Shown: one piece after another, positions 45,343-57,700 of the stretch | Numbering within the stretch: position 1 is the stretch's first letter | Layout of the letters: each line of letters starts with the position of its first letter | Assembly (NCBI GenBank): GCA_963971575.1 | Contig: OZ020622.1 | Span: 10,516,279 to 10,580,278, forward strand | Length of the DNA: 64,000 nt | Direction of reading: 5' to 3' | DNA from: Liopterus haemorrhoidalis | Lineage: Eukaryota; Arthropoda; Insecta; Coleoptera; Dytiscidae | Notes under the pieces: generated by a model | Database searches by the model: none | What the model was told of the DNA's origin: nothing | Seen by the model: the letters and a program-made list of their open reading frames with translations, nothing else | Position numbers and translations under genes: made by a program

Positions 45343-45477
45343 CAGCGATTCCCAAAATGTGCGCCACGAAAATATTCCTTCAACTGCGTTAGTTAGCCCA
45401 ATTTTTTGACTTGAGACGCCGCGGAAAAAATCTGATACATTAAGGGCGCCGGGAACCGAAAAGTTTGGGAACCACTG
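45343..45477. mobile_element. Short hAT MITE
   Basis: Ends CAGCGATTCCCAAAATGTG and TTTGGGAACCACTG. Flanks ATCTACAA and GTCTACAC match at 6 of 8. Same family as 53090-53298 (both hold GGCGCC and GATACATTAAGGGCGCC-like blocks). Confidence 0.75.
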
Positions 45478-46126
45478 GTCTACACGATACGACACATTTA
45501 ATATTACATATTTAGGAAAAAAGACAGCCCGAAAAAAAAAAACTATAAAACGATGAAAATACAACAAAATACTAAATTCTATAATTATAACGATTTTATA
45601 AAATTATTTTTATAAAACATGTCATTTATTATTTTCACATACAGCAGCGAATCTTGAATACTAAAAATGCTAGATTTTAGTTCAAGCAGCGGAAATGAGT
45701 CTTTCAGGGCCGTGAAATGTTAAACTTCATTTACAATAATTATGAAATGACATCATACTTAGTTAATTTAGTTGCCAATGGTAGAATGTAATGTATCTAA
45801 CATGCAAGTATAAAGTCTCATTTATAATAGTTCCATAACTTAGTGCATGGGCATAGCCATAAGATTTCACAAAAGGTTTTACTGCTTTGAACATCTGTTT
45901 GTGATAAACAGAACAAAGATATTATTGTGTTTTTTATGCTATGGCTGTGTTATGTATTTATTATAAACGAGGCTCGTTACATTTAGCTCCCAAATGTTGG
46001 TAGCCCTTTCTTACGATGCAACATTTTAAACATCAATTAAAAGTTAAAGTATTATATAATTATTATATATACAGAGTGTATCAAGATAGAGGAAACACGA
46101 TTTTTCTCGAAAATGCTACGTGTGAG
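45478..46126. other. No gene seen
   Basis: Non-coding, AT-rich, no repeat ends recognised. Confidence 0.4.
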
Positions 46127-46625
46127 CAAGTTAAAAAAAATCAGCTGTGGCTACCACAGGACCGACCGCCATCACAAAGTACTTGTTTAATTTATGCTGC
46201 TTTATCAAAATATGTCTCAAATAAAAGTTGTTAGTTATTGCTTTTATAGCAACTTTTGATAAATAAATTTTTTCGAAATATTTCTGTTGTGAAATATTCG
46301 CAAAAATCTTATAATCGACACGAGTAAACTCCCATTTCTAGTTAACCGATTTTTACCAACAGTTGATTAACTCGTGCCATTGATGTCAAAAGCTTAAAAA
46401 TGAAGTTTCATAAAAATACTTTCAGCCGAATTTGCTCTGCACGTATACACAGACCGCCAGACAGATAGACGGACGGCCAGACAGACAGACCGACAGACAT
46501 CATGCTAAAAATAGTCAAAACGTTATGTAGGGACCTCAATTCGTGGATATCCATCGAAATCTCGAAATGTCAAAATCAGTATGATCACAATAGCTCCCTT
46601 ATAAATGTTGGCGGTCGGTAAAAAA
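46127..46625 (+). repeat. Dispersed repeat C, copy 2
   Basis: Starts AATCAGCTGTGGCTACCACA and contains TCGACACGAGTAAACTCCCA, a CAGACAGATAGACGG tract (46445-46500), CATGCTAAAAATAGTCAAAA and the end TGTTGGCGGTCGGTAAAAAA. It is the most complete copy in the window. Confidence 0.7.
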
Positions 46626-47024
46626 GAATCGAATGGTGGAATTGCAATTATCCGGAACAAACCGGAAGTACCAGATATCAAGGATAGATTTGTTTTCTTA
46701 AATGAGAACGTATATCGTGTTGAGTATCGAAGCATAGAACTTTTGAAAAGAAATAACTTTTACTTTATTAACTTAAACTTTATTTTTTAAATATCTTTTA
46801 CGGTTTACGAATAATTGTATTCCCTACAGCGACTTGAAAGTAAAGAATTTTTATTTACAAGTGTTCAAAGTGCCTTCCATTGTGATTTACAAATTTTCAT
46901 ATCTTTATTCTTGAGCTATCTGTAGCTCGAAGCATAAATCATTACATCTACAATAAATCTAATAAGCAAGAAATTCAAACAACTATCAATCATTTATTGT
47001 TATTTATTTAAGAGTTACCGTGGC

Positions 47025-47275
47025 TCCATGGTAAGACGGTTGCCTACGGAGCACAGGGACATGGGTTCAAATCTCTCCACCTCTTTCAGATTTTTATTTT
47101 CCGATAATGAGTACCTGTTTATCCAGGAATAATAGGACCGCTGAAAATATGGCTAACCACGTGGCTTTCATATCTACGGCCGGCGGTCTAGAAATGAAGA
47201 ACTTTACTTCTCTGCCCCTGTGCGCCTATCTAGGCGTTGACAACCTTGACGTCTCTTGAGGTGATTTTCCAATCT
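47025..47275 (+). mobile_element. tRNA-derived SINE
   Basis: GTGGCTCCATGGTAAGACGG (box A) and GGGTTCAAATCTC (box B, near 47073) are followed by about 170 bp of unrelated body. Head and body structure fit a SINE. The tail merges into a mariner remnant at about 47276. Confidence 0.6.
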
Positions 47276-47480
47276 TGGGAAAAGGAAAAAGTCACAAGGA
47301 TTCAAGTCAGGAGAATAAGGAGGCTGAGGAGCCACAGGAATGTTTTTACTGGCCAAACACTCGTTTATTGAAATTGCTGTGTGACAAGGATTTTCTCATC
47401 CCCAATTCATTGGTCAAAATCTGATGAACGGTAGTGTGAGTCAAATTCAGCTCTTTGTCAATCCGGTTATTTAATATACA
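47276..47480 (-). mobile_element. Internally deleted mariner
   Basis: The minus strand reads RIDKELNLTHTTVHQILTNE then LGMRK (the helix-turn-helix part), then jumps to PCHTAISINECLASKNIPVA and PQPPYSPDLNPCDFFLF (the end of the catalytic domain with the third Asp). The middle of the transposase is missing. Confidence 0.75.
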
Positions 47481-48256
47481 CACCTCGAATTTAGCAACAC
47501 ACCACTGCAGTAAGGTGATTTTTTTGCCACGATTACACTAGACCTGTCTACGTGATCGCGTACAATAAAGCCGATACAATTCCATTTTCTAATTTTTACT
47601 CTTTGTTTGAAACTTTGTTTTATAATCTAGTTAGCATTATTTTGCGAAGCCACTTGTTTACAAAGACTAAGAGTTTCTGTAAGATCTGTTTTCTTGCCAC
47701 GTTTTGCAACCAGACAGATTTCATATTCGTGTTAAATATGCGAAGCTTGATGTGACACCAAATCATTGAGATCCATTTTTCAAGATGCTGAAAGTCTGAG
47801 TATCTTAAAAACTAATAAAATATCCAAACCAGAATTTATTGGTTTTTACATAATTTTACCTATTTTAACCATAAATCTTTTTAATATAAATTTTATTAAA
47901 ACCCTTATAATATGCAAAATATGTGCGTGTTTTCTTGTCGTGTTTTATTCCTAGTTCTGTCCAACATTCGATTAGATACGCCAACCCTATTCAAAATATG
48001 TTTATTCGTGACTCAATTTAAAAAATACACTTTAAAATTACTGGAAAATATACTCAATTCTAATAGGAGATTCTGAAAGTCGCTGTTCAGGTGTAGATGG
48101 CTCCAGGTGGGAATGTTGTGAGCAGTAATTTCTTAAGTCATTTTGAAGTGTGAACATTTTCTACTAAAATTCATTTATCAGACACCTTTCTTTACACAAA
48201 TGCTTTTCTATAAAATAATTAAAATGGAACGCAATAAGTTTTTTTCCGGTGAGTAC
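47481..48256. other. No gene seen
   Basis: AT-rich, only short frames without motifs. Confidence 0.4.
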
Positions 48257-49010
48257 TTAGATTTGAAAAAAGTTCACCTGATTCATGTAGATTATTCTCT
48301 CTGGAAGGCTACAAGAGGATTAAAAAGACCTAAAACCCCCTTCACTCCAATCAGGAAAAGAGATGGTTCCTGGGCTAGAAGTAACTAGAAGTCCAATACC
48401 TTTGCTGAACACCTGATGATTTAAACCACTCCCCAGTGAACTATCAATGGACGAAGAAGAGAAAAACAAGGAATTTCTCAAAATGCCACATCAGTTATCT
48501 ATTGCAAGGAAATCTTTCAAAAGCAATGAAGTTGAAAAAATAATTGTAGAAATGAGTCTTAAAAAAGCTCCTGGATATGATTTAATCACGAAAATACTTC
48601 GGGAACTGCCGGAAATAGTAGTCATCAGAAATATTTTTAATGCGGTTTTAAGATTGGGCTACTTTCCATCTACTGGAAAATTGCACAAATTATCTTACCG
48701 AAGCCAGGAAAAAAACCAGAAGAAGCAGTTTCATATAGACCGATAAGCCTGTTACCACTTTTATCCAAACTATTCGAAAAATTATTACTCAAGAGAATGC
48801 AACCAATAATTCTGAAGAATAATTTGTTGCCCGACCACCAGTTTGGATTTAGATAGAGACATGGAACAACTGAACATATTCACAGAGTGGTAAACATAAT
48901 TAATAAAGCCATACAAGAAAAGCAATACTGTTCAGCTGCCTTTTTTGATATATCGCAAGCATTTGACAAAGTATGGCACTGTGGATTACAATAAAAACTA
49001 AAAAAAGCGC
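48257..49010 (+). mobile_element. Jockey-like reverse transcriptase remnant
   Basis: Reads LWKATRGLKRPKTPFTPIRK, RDGSWARS, KKAPGYDLITKILRELP, then KISLLPLLSKLFEKLLLKRM, LLPDHQFGFR, stop, RHGTTEHIHRVVN and YCSAAFFDISQAFDKVWHCG. These are reverse transcriptase blocks up to the FDISQAFDKVWH catalytic motif, with stops and shifts. A mariner interrupts it near 49010. Confidence 0.85.
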
Positions 49011-49930
49011 TCCCGTATACTTGGATTGATTGTGAAAATGTATGGTGAAAGAGCTCCATCGGAAACAGTATGTAAAGATTGCTTTCGACGATTCAAAAGT
49101 GGTGATTGTGAAGTTAACCACAAACAACGGCCAGATTAATTAAAAAAGTTCGAAGATGGACAACTGCAAGCTCTGTTGGAAGAAACCCTGCTCAAACACT
49201 CAAAGAATTGGCTCGAAGTCGATAAATCAATTATTTTAAGACGTTTACGAGCCATGGGAAAGATCCAGAAAGACGGGATGGCTGCCACAGTAAGCGAAAG
49301 TGTCATTGCTAATCGTTTAAACATCTCAATTTCTTTGCTTGCTAGGCATAAAAAGAGTTTCTTGTGGCGTATCGTGACCAGTGATGAAAAATCTATTTTG
49401 ACAAGCCAAAACGCAATGATGGGTCCTGGTCAACCATCAACATCGACACCAAAGCAAAACATCCACAGTCACCAGGCAATGGTTTTTATTTGGTGGGATA
49501 TGGAGGGTGTCGTGTATTATGAGTTGTTAAAACCAAAGGAAACAATCACCGTACGTTATCGACAACAACTGGAGTGATGATAATTTGGTGCGAAAGCGAC
49601 CATTGCATCAAATCGCCGAAAAGTGAATCTTCTCCATGACGATGCTTGGCCTCATGTTGCTATAGTAGTGAAATAAACACTGATGGAGCTCGAATAGGAT
49701 GTTCTTGTGCACAGTGAATTTTCTAGACACGGCCGCAAGCGATTACCATCTGTTCCGATCGATGCAATACGCTTTGGAAGACACATTTTCATAGCTACGA
49801 AGTTGAAAATTGAGTTGCTGAATGGATTGGCTCAAAAACCGGACCATTCTTTCGTCGCGGAATTCAAATTCTACCAGAAAAGTGGGAAAAAATCATACCT
49901 TCCGAGAGCAAATACTTTAATTTACGTATT
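49010..49930 (+). mobile_element. Degenerate mariner inside the Jockey-like remnant
   Basis: Reads SETVCKDCFRRFKSGDCEVN, KKFEDGQLQALLEETLLKHS, FLWRIVTSDEKSILTSQ (first Asp), AMVFIWWDMEGVVYYELLKP, then a broken catalytic middle (LHDDAWPHVAI-like after a shift) and EFKFYQKSGKKSYLP near the end. Typical Hsmar1/mauritiana-like order. Stops at about 49136 and 49575; later parts frameshifted. Confidence 0.8.
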
Positions 49931-50371
49931 TACGCATTTCATTATTGAAAAAATACTGAAAACCCACAAAAAAGAAGCGACTGTCAATGCAACCTTCTGT
50001 TTACATTTCAAATATTATTTCGTTGTGATAATGCTTGCTTACGATTTGTTAAGAATTATATTAATTAGTACTTCCACACCTTTTTGTTGTTGGTTCGTGT
50101 AATACTCATGTAACACGCAATCAAATGCGTGTTGAAGATGATTAAATGATGAATTACAGTCTAAGGGTAATCGTAATAATATCCTGCTATTTAATGAGCA
50201 TTAGAATGATTATTATTATACAGTTTAACGTTTAATGGTTAAATTACTACTTTGCAAAAACAATCAACAAAATATCTCAATATTTATTAGGTTCTGAAAG
50301 TTTATAGGAATTATTAAATATAATTTAGAAGAGGAGATTCATAGGACTCCAGTTTTGTAATTTACAAAAGA

Positions 50372-51386
50372 ATGGATAAAAAAGAATTTCGTGTGTTGAT
50401 TAAACATTGTTTGTTGATGGGATAAAATACTGTTGAAGCCAAACAGTGGCTTGATAAGCGTTATAGAGACTCTGCAAAAGGCAAATCAACTATTACTGAT
50501 TGGTATGCTGAATTTAAACGCGGTCGTACAAACACCGATGATGCTGAACGCTCTATTCGCCCAAAATCGGCAGTTGTTCCGGAAAACATAAAAAAAGTCC
50601 ACAAAATAGTTTTGAAAGACCGTAAAGTGGAGTTGCGTGAGATATCTGACACCTTAAAGATATCAGAAGGTAGTGTGTTTATAATTTTGCACGAAAATTT
50701 GAGCAAGCGTAAATTGCTTTCAAAGTGGGTGCCGCGTTCGCTTACACCGGACCAAAAACAACAACGCGTCGACGATTCAGAGCGCTGTTTGGAGCTGTTC
50801 AAGCGAGATAAAAAGGATTTCTTGCGTCGGTATGTGACAATGGATGACACATGAATCCACTACTACACACTTGAATTAAAGAGATCGTCAGCTGAGTGGA
50901 CAGCAGTCGGTGAAAGTCGTCCAAAGCGACCAAAAACTCAAAAGTCAAAGCAAAAGCGGACGCGCATGGTATTTTGTTTATCGACTATCTTGAGAAAGGT
51001 AAAACTGTCAATAGCGAATACTACATGGCATTATTGGATCGATTGAGTGTAGTAATCAAGAAAAAACGGCTTCACATGCAAAAGAAAACAGTGCTCTTTC
51101 ACCAAGACAACGCCCCGTGTCACAAGTCGATGAAAACGATGGTTAAATTGAATGAATTACGCTTCGAATTGCTTCCTCACCCACCGTACTGGCCCCCAGC
51201 TGGCTTTTTGCAAACCTCAAAAAGATGCTCCAGGGAAAAAAATTTGACTCAAATGAAGAAGTGATTGACGAAACCGAGGCCTATTTTGAGGGCAAAGACA
51301 AATCGTTCTACAAAGAAGGCATCGAAAAGTTAGAGGAGCGTTGGAATGAATGTATCACTCTTGAAGGAGAGTGTGTTGTTAAATAA
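50372..51386 (+). mobile_element. mariner transposase, nearly full length, inactivated
   Basis: ATG at 50372, MDKKEFRVLIKHCLLMG, stop, NTVEAKQWLDKRYRDSAKGK, STITDWYAEFKRGRTNTDDA, REISDTLKISEGSVFIILHE (helix-turn-helix), CLELFKRDKKDFLRRYVTMD (first Asp), VLFHQDNAPCHKS (second Asp), LLPHPPYWPP where SPDLAPSD is degraded, and RWNECITLEGECVVK ending TAA 51384-51386. Stops near 50423 and 50852 plus frameshifts. Terminal repeats were not identified. Confidence 0.85.
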
Positions 51387-53089
51387 AATCGAATTTCTAA
51401 AAAAAAAAAATGTTTTTCTTAGACCGGAGACGTGGTATGTGTTATATTTATATTTTATATTCTCGATTTTAGTAACTCGTACAAGTTACTGGCAACGTTA
51501 ACCAAGGCATAAACCTTAGTTATATTTATAATTAATCTCCTCTTAAATGAAATGTCTGTAGTTGTGCGATAAAAACATCTAACAGAAATTGGTATGCAAA
51601 TGTGTAGCATGTGGAGACAAACTGTTTCATAATTAAAGGTAAAATGGGAACTAATTTTCTCTTTTGACACTAACTGGTTCACCAGACATTTTACAAACGC
51701 AATTATGTTCCACTAAACTATGAATTACTTGACAAAAATATAGCGTCTCGTTAAATAATCTACAATATGTGCAAACAAAAACCAGCGTGAATGTAACTTG
51801 TGTATTACAGATAATTATATCTTAAACGTTTCAAGAAACCAATACAACTTGTAGAAAGTTATTGAATTTCTCTGCTAAATAACGATTTAGTTCTAAGAAA
51901 AATAGTTATTAGTGTCTGATTTAATAGCTTATGTAATAATGTTAACTTCCTTTTTGTACTGGTTTAATTTACCTTATAAGGATTAAGGTTAGAAGTTGGA
52001 TTTACACGGGGAAAACACAGATTTTAACACATGTTAAGCTTACATTAGAACAACTGTAGCGCTGTTGATTAATGTGTAGCTAATCGTGTATAAAGCGAAA
52101 CGTCCACGGGACCACACCGCAGCATCATTTACTGCGAGTGCGTCCACTGAGCTGCAATGAACGCGCTGCAATATCTTAGCTGCAATATAGGCACTTTTGG
52201 TACTATCGGTTTGTAGTGTCCTTAATTATAATAAATTAAATTAACAAAAAAAGATTATGCTTTGGATAATTTCAAATATTTTAAAATGAACTATCAAAAG
52301 TTTGTAATTCTGCTAGATGAACTCGAATCTCATTTAATTTGAAATAACACGATATTCGGAGAGGTAATAGGAACTAAAAAACTTGTAGTTCCTTTGACTG
52401 TGCTAGTACACGTGCGCTACGGAATTCCGAGTCAGACAATGGAACTTCCCCATGTCCCCACAAACATTATTGAACATAAAAGACACGTTTTTTCGATCTA
52501 AACAATTTTTTGTATATATATTTTTGAGGTGAATAGCAAGTGAAATATTTCAATATTTGGTTTTTGCTGTAAGCCAACAATAAGTGAGATATTTCAAAAA
52601 ATGATATTAGGGAGTTAAAGGGGGAGGGTGCTTTAATTCCCCAAATGTAATGAAAAAGTGCATGAAACAAATAAGATATGTTTTCTTATTATAAATAATT
52701 TTTGCTATTTAGATTTTTCTGTTAAGTCAATAAAAAGGAAGACATTTTAAGTATTTCAATCCTTTGCACTCCAGCCAAGTGACTCATATAGTATACCAAC
52801 AACTCCAGCTCTATATGATTACTTTCGTACATTAGTAAGTTTTTGAAGTCATTAGTAAGGGAGGTTTTTAAAAATTTTAATTTTTGGAGTTTTCCCGCCA
52901 TAACTCTCCAAGTATTTATCCAATAAAAAAAAATGCATTTAGATAAAAGATTTGTCTTCTTATTCTAAACAATTTTCGTAATTAAAATTTTTGCTGAAAT
53001 TACACTGATTTTTCCTTAAAGACAAATTCTTAAAATTCGCTAATCATCGCCGGTCGCTTAAGTGTTAAGATAAACGCATCGGTTTATAT
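51387..53089. other. No gene seen
   Basis: AT-rich. 51985-52180 has CG-richer text (CACGGGACCACACCGCAGC). No open frame with a motif. Confidence 0.4.
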
Positions 53090-53298
53090 CAGTGGTTGCC
53101 AAACTTTTTCGGTTCCGGCGCCCTTAATGTATCACAATTTTTCTGCCACGCCCTTACTCTATCAGAATTTTTTTGCGGCGTCCCAAGTCAAAACATTGGT
53201 CTAACTAACGCAGAGGAATATTCGAATATTTTCGCGGCGCCCCTTTAGCCTAGCCACGGCGCCCTAGGGCACCGCGACGCACAATTTGGGAATCACTG
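53090..53298. mobile_element. hAT MITE, same family as 45343-45477
   Basis: Ends CAGTGGTTGCCAAACTTTTT and ATTTGGGAATCACTG. Flanks GTTTATAT and GTTCATAC match at 6 of 8. Interior has GGCGCCCTTA and GGCGCCCTAGGGCACCGCG. Confidence 0.78.
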
Positions 53299-53389
53299 GT
53301 TCATACAAAAGCGCTTAAATAAGTAAAAAAAGCGTGTCGCCGTAGTAGCGACAGTGGAAATGTGACAGTGTGAATGCAAAGGGTTAGCA

Positions 53390-53655
53390 AACAATTTAAC
53401 CCCGAAACACCTCCAAGAATATTTTTTTTATGCCATATAGCCTATGTTTGAATCCTAGTTCTACTCTATCATCATACCAAATTTCGTTAAAATATGTCCA
53501 GCCGTTTTTTGCGTGAATTTCACACAGACAGAAGTTGATATTTTTGCGGAAATCGTTTGATAAAAATCTGAAACGTGTAGAAACCGAATATGAGACTGAA
53601 AAAATTAAAAAAAGACAGATATAGCCTCCAATTTTATTAATATAGATATATAAAT
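53390..53655. repeat. Insect-type intronic/dispersed repeat, 3' half
   Basis: Contains CCAAATTTCGTTAAAATATG, TCCAGCCGTTTTTTGCGTGA, TTTCACACAGACAG and the end ATTTTATTAATATAGATATA, an order seen in many insect dispersed repeats. Confidence 0.5.
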
Positions 53656-53855
53656 CGTTACTATTTTAATTTCAGATTGTTAGTTTTGTTTTTTTGGGTA
53701 TATAAAGTGACGAACGAAGAAGTAGGAATGGAAGAGGAACCATGAGAAAAGATGTTTGATGGTGGTTTTCCTTGAAGGCCTATTGAAAACGATACTGGAA
53801 CAGTTGAGGGAAAAAACTGTAGGGGTAGACCAAAGCTAGAGTAAATGAAATAGAC

Positions 53856-53974
53856 CAGAGTTTCCCAAAATTTTTGAGCCGCGGAGCACTTTTCACGGGA
53901 AGAATTCGTCGCACTATCGTTATTATATATATAGCACCATTAGTAGATCGCGGAACACAGTTTGGGAAACTCTG
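53856..53974. mobile_element. Very short hAT MITE (119 bp)
   Basis: Ends CAGAGTTTCCCAAAATTTTT and CAGTTTGGGAAACTCTG. Flanks AAATAGAC and AAATGGAC match at 7 of 8. GCCGCGGAGCAC / GATCGCGGAACAC inside the ends form a second inverted pair. Confidence 0.85.
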
Positions 53975-53982
53975 AAATGGAC

Positions 53983-54974
53983 AATGGAAGATATGAATTG
54001 CAACATACGTGGAACTAGGAAGTATGGAGAAATGTTACAAATCATCCTATGGTTGTACCATTCTGAAGAAAACTGCAAATTGAAAAATGAAAATGAAACT
54101 GCTAATGTCCATAGAAGTTTTTTGTAATTATATCTAGATTTTAAACGTTTTTTCCAGATTAGCAACTGTGTTCTTTCTTTTCATTTTGCCTCATTAAAGT
54201 AATTAGTATTCTTAATGATCCTGTTGACGGATATACAAAACAGTGTAACATTTATCATTAGCATCTGATATGGTAAAAAATTACTTTTTCTTCATCCTTA
54301 CTAATGAAAATTACACTGCATTTAGACGATAACACTGATAATATGTTTATAAGCATTACTTTTAAACCAGAATAATTCAGGTTTAATCTTTTAAGCAAGC
54401 AACATAAACTGCATTGAATATTACAGAAATTATCTTTAAGCAAAGTGGATTAATATAGTAAAACGGCATTTGTACATTTTCACAGTGTATTTGCTATTAA
54501 AACTATGATCGCTGTCACAGTTTCAACTATTTTAATTGCATTAAAATATACATAACGTCGTTAAGTTTATTATTATACTCAGTAGCTGGTTTGGCTAAGA
54601 CATTTGAACTGTAACTTACCCAGCTAATTGACTGTGAATACTTCTGTATGTTTTTATAGTTATTATCTCGCCTTAACTTGTTTACTTATAAATTTAATAC
54701 TACCTTTATTGCTTGACACTGAATTCGTGAGTGGGTAGACTCGCTAAATGCTTCACATCTCGTGAAAAATATTGAATTTATAATCGAATAAGTAAATATT
54801 GAAATTTTAAAGGTGAATACACAAGTAAGAAAACACTAAAAATTAGGCTGTATTCAAAGGAAATTTTTACACAGGCCAGCGATCAAGTTAGTTTCTTTAT
54901 AGGCATTTACGTTTATTCAATCCAAAAGATTGCTCAGATTGATCTGGTAACGTCACAAGATTAGTTTAGTCACA
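53983..54974. other. No gene seen
   Basis: AT-rich, short frames only. Confidence 0.4.
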
Positions 54975-55375
54975 ATTTGTGGAGATCCATCGAAATCTCG
55001 AAATGTCAAAATCAGTATGATCACAATACCTCCCTTATATATGTTGGCGGTCGGTAAAAAGGTCCTCATATCTCATATACAACTGATGAGCAACAAAAAT
55101 AAAAATCCTCCTCTCCCAAATACAACTGGTGAGCAAAAAAAAGTCCTCACCTCCCAAATTTTTTTTGACCAAAACAACCTAAATACTATGGCGCCCAGAC
55201 AGACAGACAGACAGACTGACAGATGGACAGACAGACCAACAGACATCATGCTAAAAATAGTCAAAACGACCTCAATTCGTGGGGATCTATCAAAATTTCG
55301 AAATGTCAAAATCGGTATGACCACAATACCTCCCTTATATATTACCCTTGGCGGTCGGTAAAAAAGTTATTAAGA
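54975..55375 (+). repeat. Repeat C fragments with minisatellite between
   Basis: GAGATCCATCGAAATCTCGA ... TTGGCGGTCGGTAAAAA occurs at 54979-55060 and again, diverged, at 55270-55365. Between them are about three minisatellite units (AGTCCTCACCTCCCAAAT) at 55060-55165 and a CAGACAGACAG tract at 55196-55245. The arrangement suggests one copy of repeat C inside or beside another. Confidence 0.6.
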
Positions 55376-56040
55376 AATGCAACAACTAGTACAGGAAAGC
55401 CTGAGATTTAACCAACTGGATATTTATGAGTGAGTCCACAGTTCTAACCCAAATGTACAACTGTCATAAATATTTTCAATTTCTTGAAATTTACGGAAGT
55501 TAGTTAATATCCGGTTAGGTCCGTTGAGAATATAAAAATTTATAATCTGACATTTATACTCCGCGATCTCATGTCTCAGTTTCATGTACACTCGTAAACA
55601 GAAGCGAATTTATTAGTTTAGTCGTAAATTATCTTTTAATTGGTTACGTTTGATACAAAATGAATTTATGGTCGTAAAAAAACGTGTATTCTCATTACAA
55701 ATGAACTTGAAACATTCTTGATTATTGTGGAAGTAGCGAGCACAAACGAACATAAAAGAACTTTACCAATCGTTTGGCATATCAAAGGAAACTATTGGGC
55801 GCAACAGCACTATGAAGTGACACCAAGCGGATAGAATTTGAACTAGTGGAACGAGTAACTATTGTTTACTAGTGGCTACTTCGTGTTGTTTGTATCGCAT
55901 TCGTTTGTATTTATTTAGGCAGCGAGTTTCTAACAAAAGTTGTTTACAGGTGCAGGTTATCTTGCAGTTTTAATTTTCCAGTGACTTTGTAAGGTGGTGA
56001 TTTTATACTATGTTTGTAAAATAACCCACATAACTAAAAA
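55376..56040. other. No gene seen
   Basis: No motif recognised in either strand. Confidence 0.4.
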
Positions 56041-57065
56041 ATTTATGTGAAGTGTGAATTTTCACACATTTCAGGGTTTCGCAGGTATTTAGTAAGTGAA
56101 TAATGATTATTTGGAATGCCAAAACAAATTTTATGTTAAAATATTTTTATGTTAATTTTAATTCGAGTGCCTAATACCATTATTTAGGTTTCTTAATATG
56201 TGCAGTATTTTTTTTTATATAGCAAGGTTCATTAAGATTTTGAAAATTGCGCCTATGGCATCATTGGTTGTTTCTAGTCATAGCTCCTCCCCTTGATTTC
56301 GTGTACATTCAAACAGAATTAAACTTCCACCTGTTATTAAATTTACGCTTTTAAAAATTAAATGCAACATTTGCCAAAATATAACTAGAATTTTGAAAAA
56401 ATAATTTAAACAAAATAAAAATGCAAAAAAAAAAAATAAAAAATAATATTGTCTCTTCTCGTGGGATTCGAACTCATTTTCTTGGGCAGAACGTTAGTAC
56501 CGTAACCATTGCACCAAGATACACGTTACAGTGTAGTGTGTTATATAACTATAAGTTTTCAACATTATTAGCAAAAAAACACAAAAAATGCTTTTTTTTC
56601 TAAAAACATAATCTGATCAAAAATTCCTGTTGTACTATTCCGGTTCACACCAATGTACATTACTTAGAATTTTTTCAGATTTTTAGTTTAAACCATCTGG
56701 GCTACAGGGTGTGGGACAAAATTTTATTTGCACAATTTTGGCATAAATCGCTTCAAAATAATTTATTTCGCAAAAATAAAAATTAGATCGTTAATCCACG
56801 TACCAAGGGCTTTCTTTTGATACCCTACTCAGAATTAAAAAAAAATATTTTTGTTTTCGATGAGCACATATTTGTTTATATTTTTAGGGGGATATGTTTT
56901 TTAGATGTTTTAGTATTTTTCCTATGTGCGGGTCAAAGAGTTGTATAAGCATGCTAAATTTCAACTCTCTAGCTTTAGCCGTTTGGCTACAATTTTTACC
57001 GAACAGACAGACAGACGACAAAATGACGGTATAAGGGTTTTTTGGTCATACAAAACCCTAAAAAT
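56041..57065 (+). repeat. Composite tRNA-bearing repeat D+B, longest copy
   Basis: Begins with the palindromic end GTGAAGTGTGAATTTTCACA then AGGGTTTCGCAGGTATTTAG. It contains a tRNA-like head on the minus strand (56525-56450), then TCTGATCAAAAATTCCTGTT, ATGTACATTACTTAGAATTT, GTGCGGGTCAAAGAGTTGTA, CCGAACAGACAGACAGAC and TTTTTTGGTCATACAAAACC. The inverse AGGGTTTTGTAGGT of the right end (better kept at 18555-18570) mirrors the left AGGGTTTCGCAGGT. Confidence 0.6.
56450..56525 (-). mobile_element. tRNA-like head inside repeat D
   Basis: The minus strand reads CTTGGTGCAATGGTTACGGT (box A) and GAGTTCGAATCCCACGAG (box B and T-arm). No pairing acceptor stem was found, so not called a tRNA gene. Confidence 0.55.
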
Positions 57066-57700
57066 GTATCAGGCTTTAAAATACAACATTAAGACAGTCC
57101 CTTTTTTTTTTTGTCGGTGAGTGTATATGCTTTTTTTAATTTCATAACCGATTAATGGATTGTTTTCCACCAATTTAATCGAAAATCGATTATAACATTT
57201 CGATTAATCAAATGATCAATTAATCGATTAATTTCTTTTACCATCTCTAGTTATGCAACCCGTTACACATACTGCAATGCAAGTTGCTTACCTAAACCCT
57301 CCCTTACCAATTCCATTATTATTTATTAAACCATTTTTTCTTTATCTCTCTCACTATGCATCTAATAAAAAATAATAACGTCCGCATGCAAGTTGCAGGC
57401 GAATTGAGTGCGATAGTGATCTGTCAGTGGAATGACCAGCATTTGATCGTATGGATTGCGTGCGTGTTTGAGACGGGGTTTGATCGGGTTAAGGGTTGTA
57501 ACCCCTGTTGATTGCGTGTGACCGGTGTAAAACTCCCAGTGAGGTCATACAGGCACCAGCCTGTCGACGAACACGCTTTTTTTTATTTAAATTCAATGAA
57601 TGCAAATTAATTTAACCGAGAGTTTTATGTTGGTAATGGTTTAGAATCAAGTTAGGGTAGGTTAGAGCTACGTTTTCAATTTTGTCAATTGACGGCACAT
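57066..57700. other. No gene seen
   Basis: Contains an ATCGATTAAT-rich stretch (57150-57235) and non-repetitive text afterwards; no coding. Confidence 0.4.
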
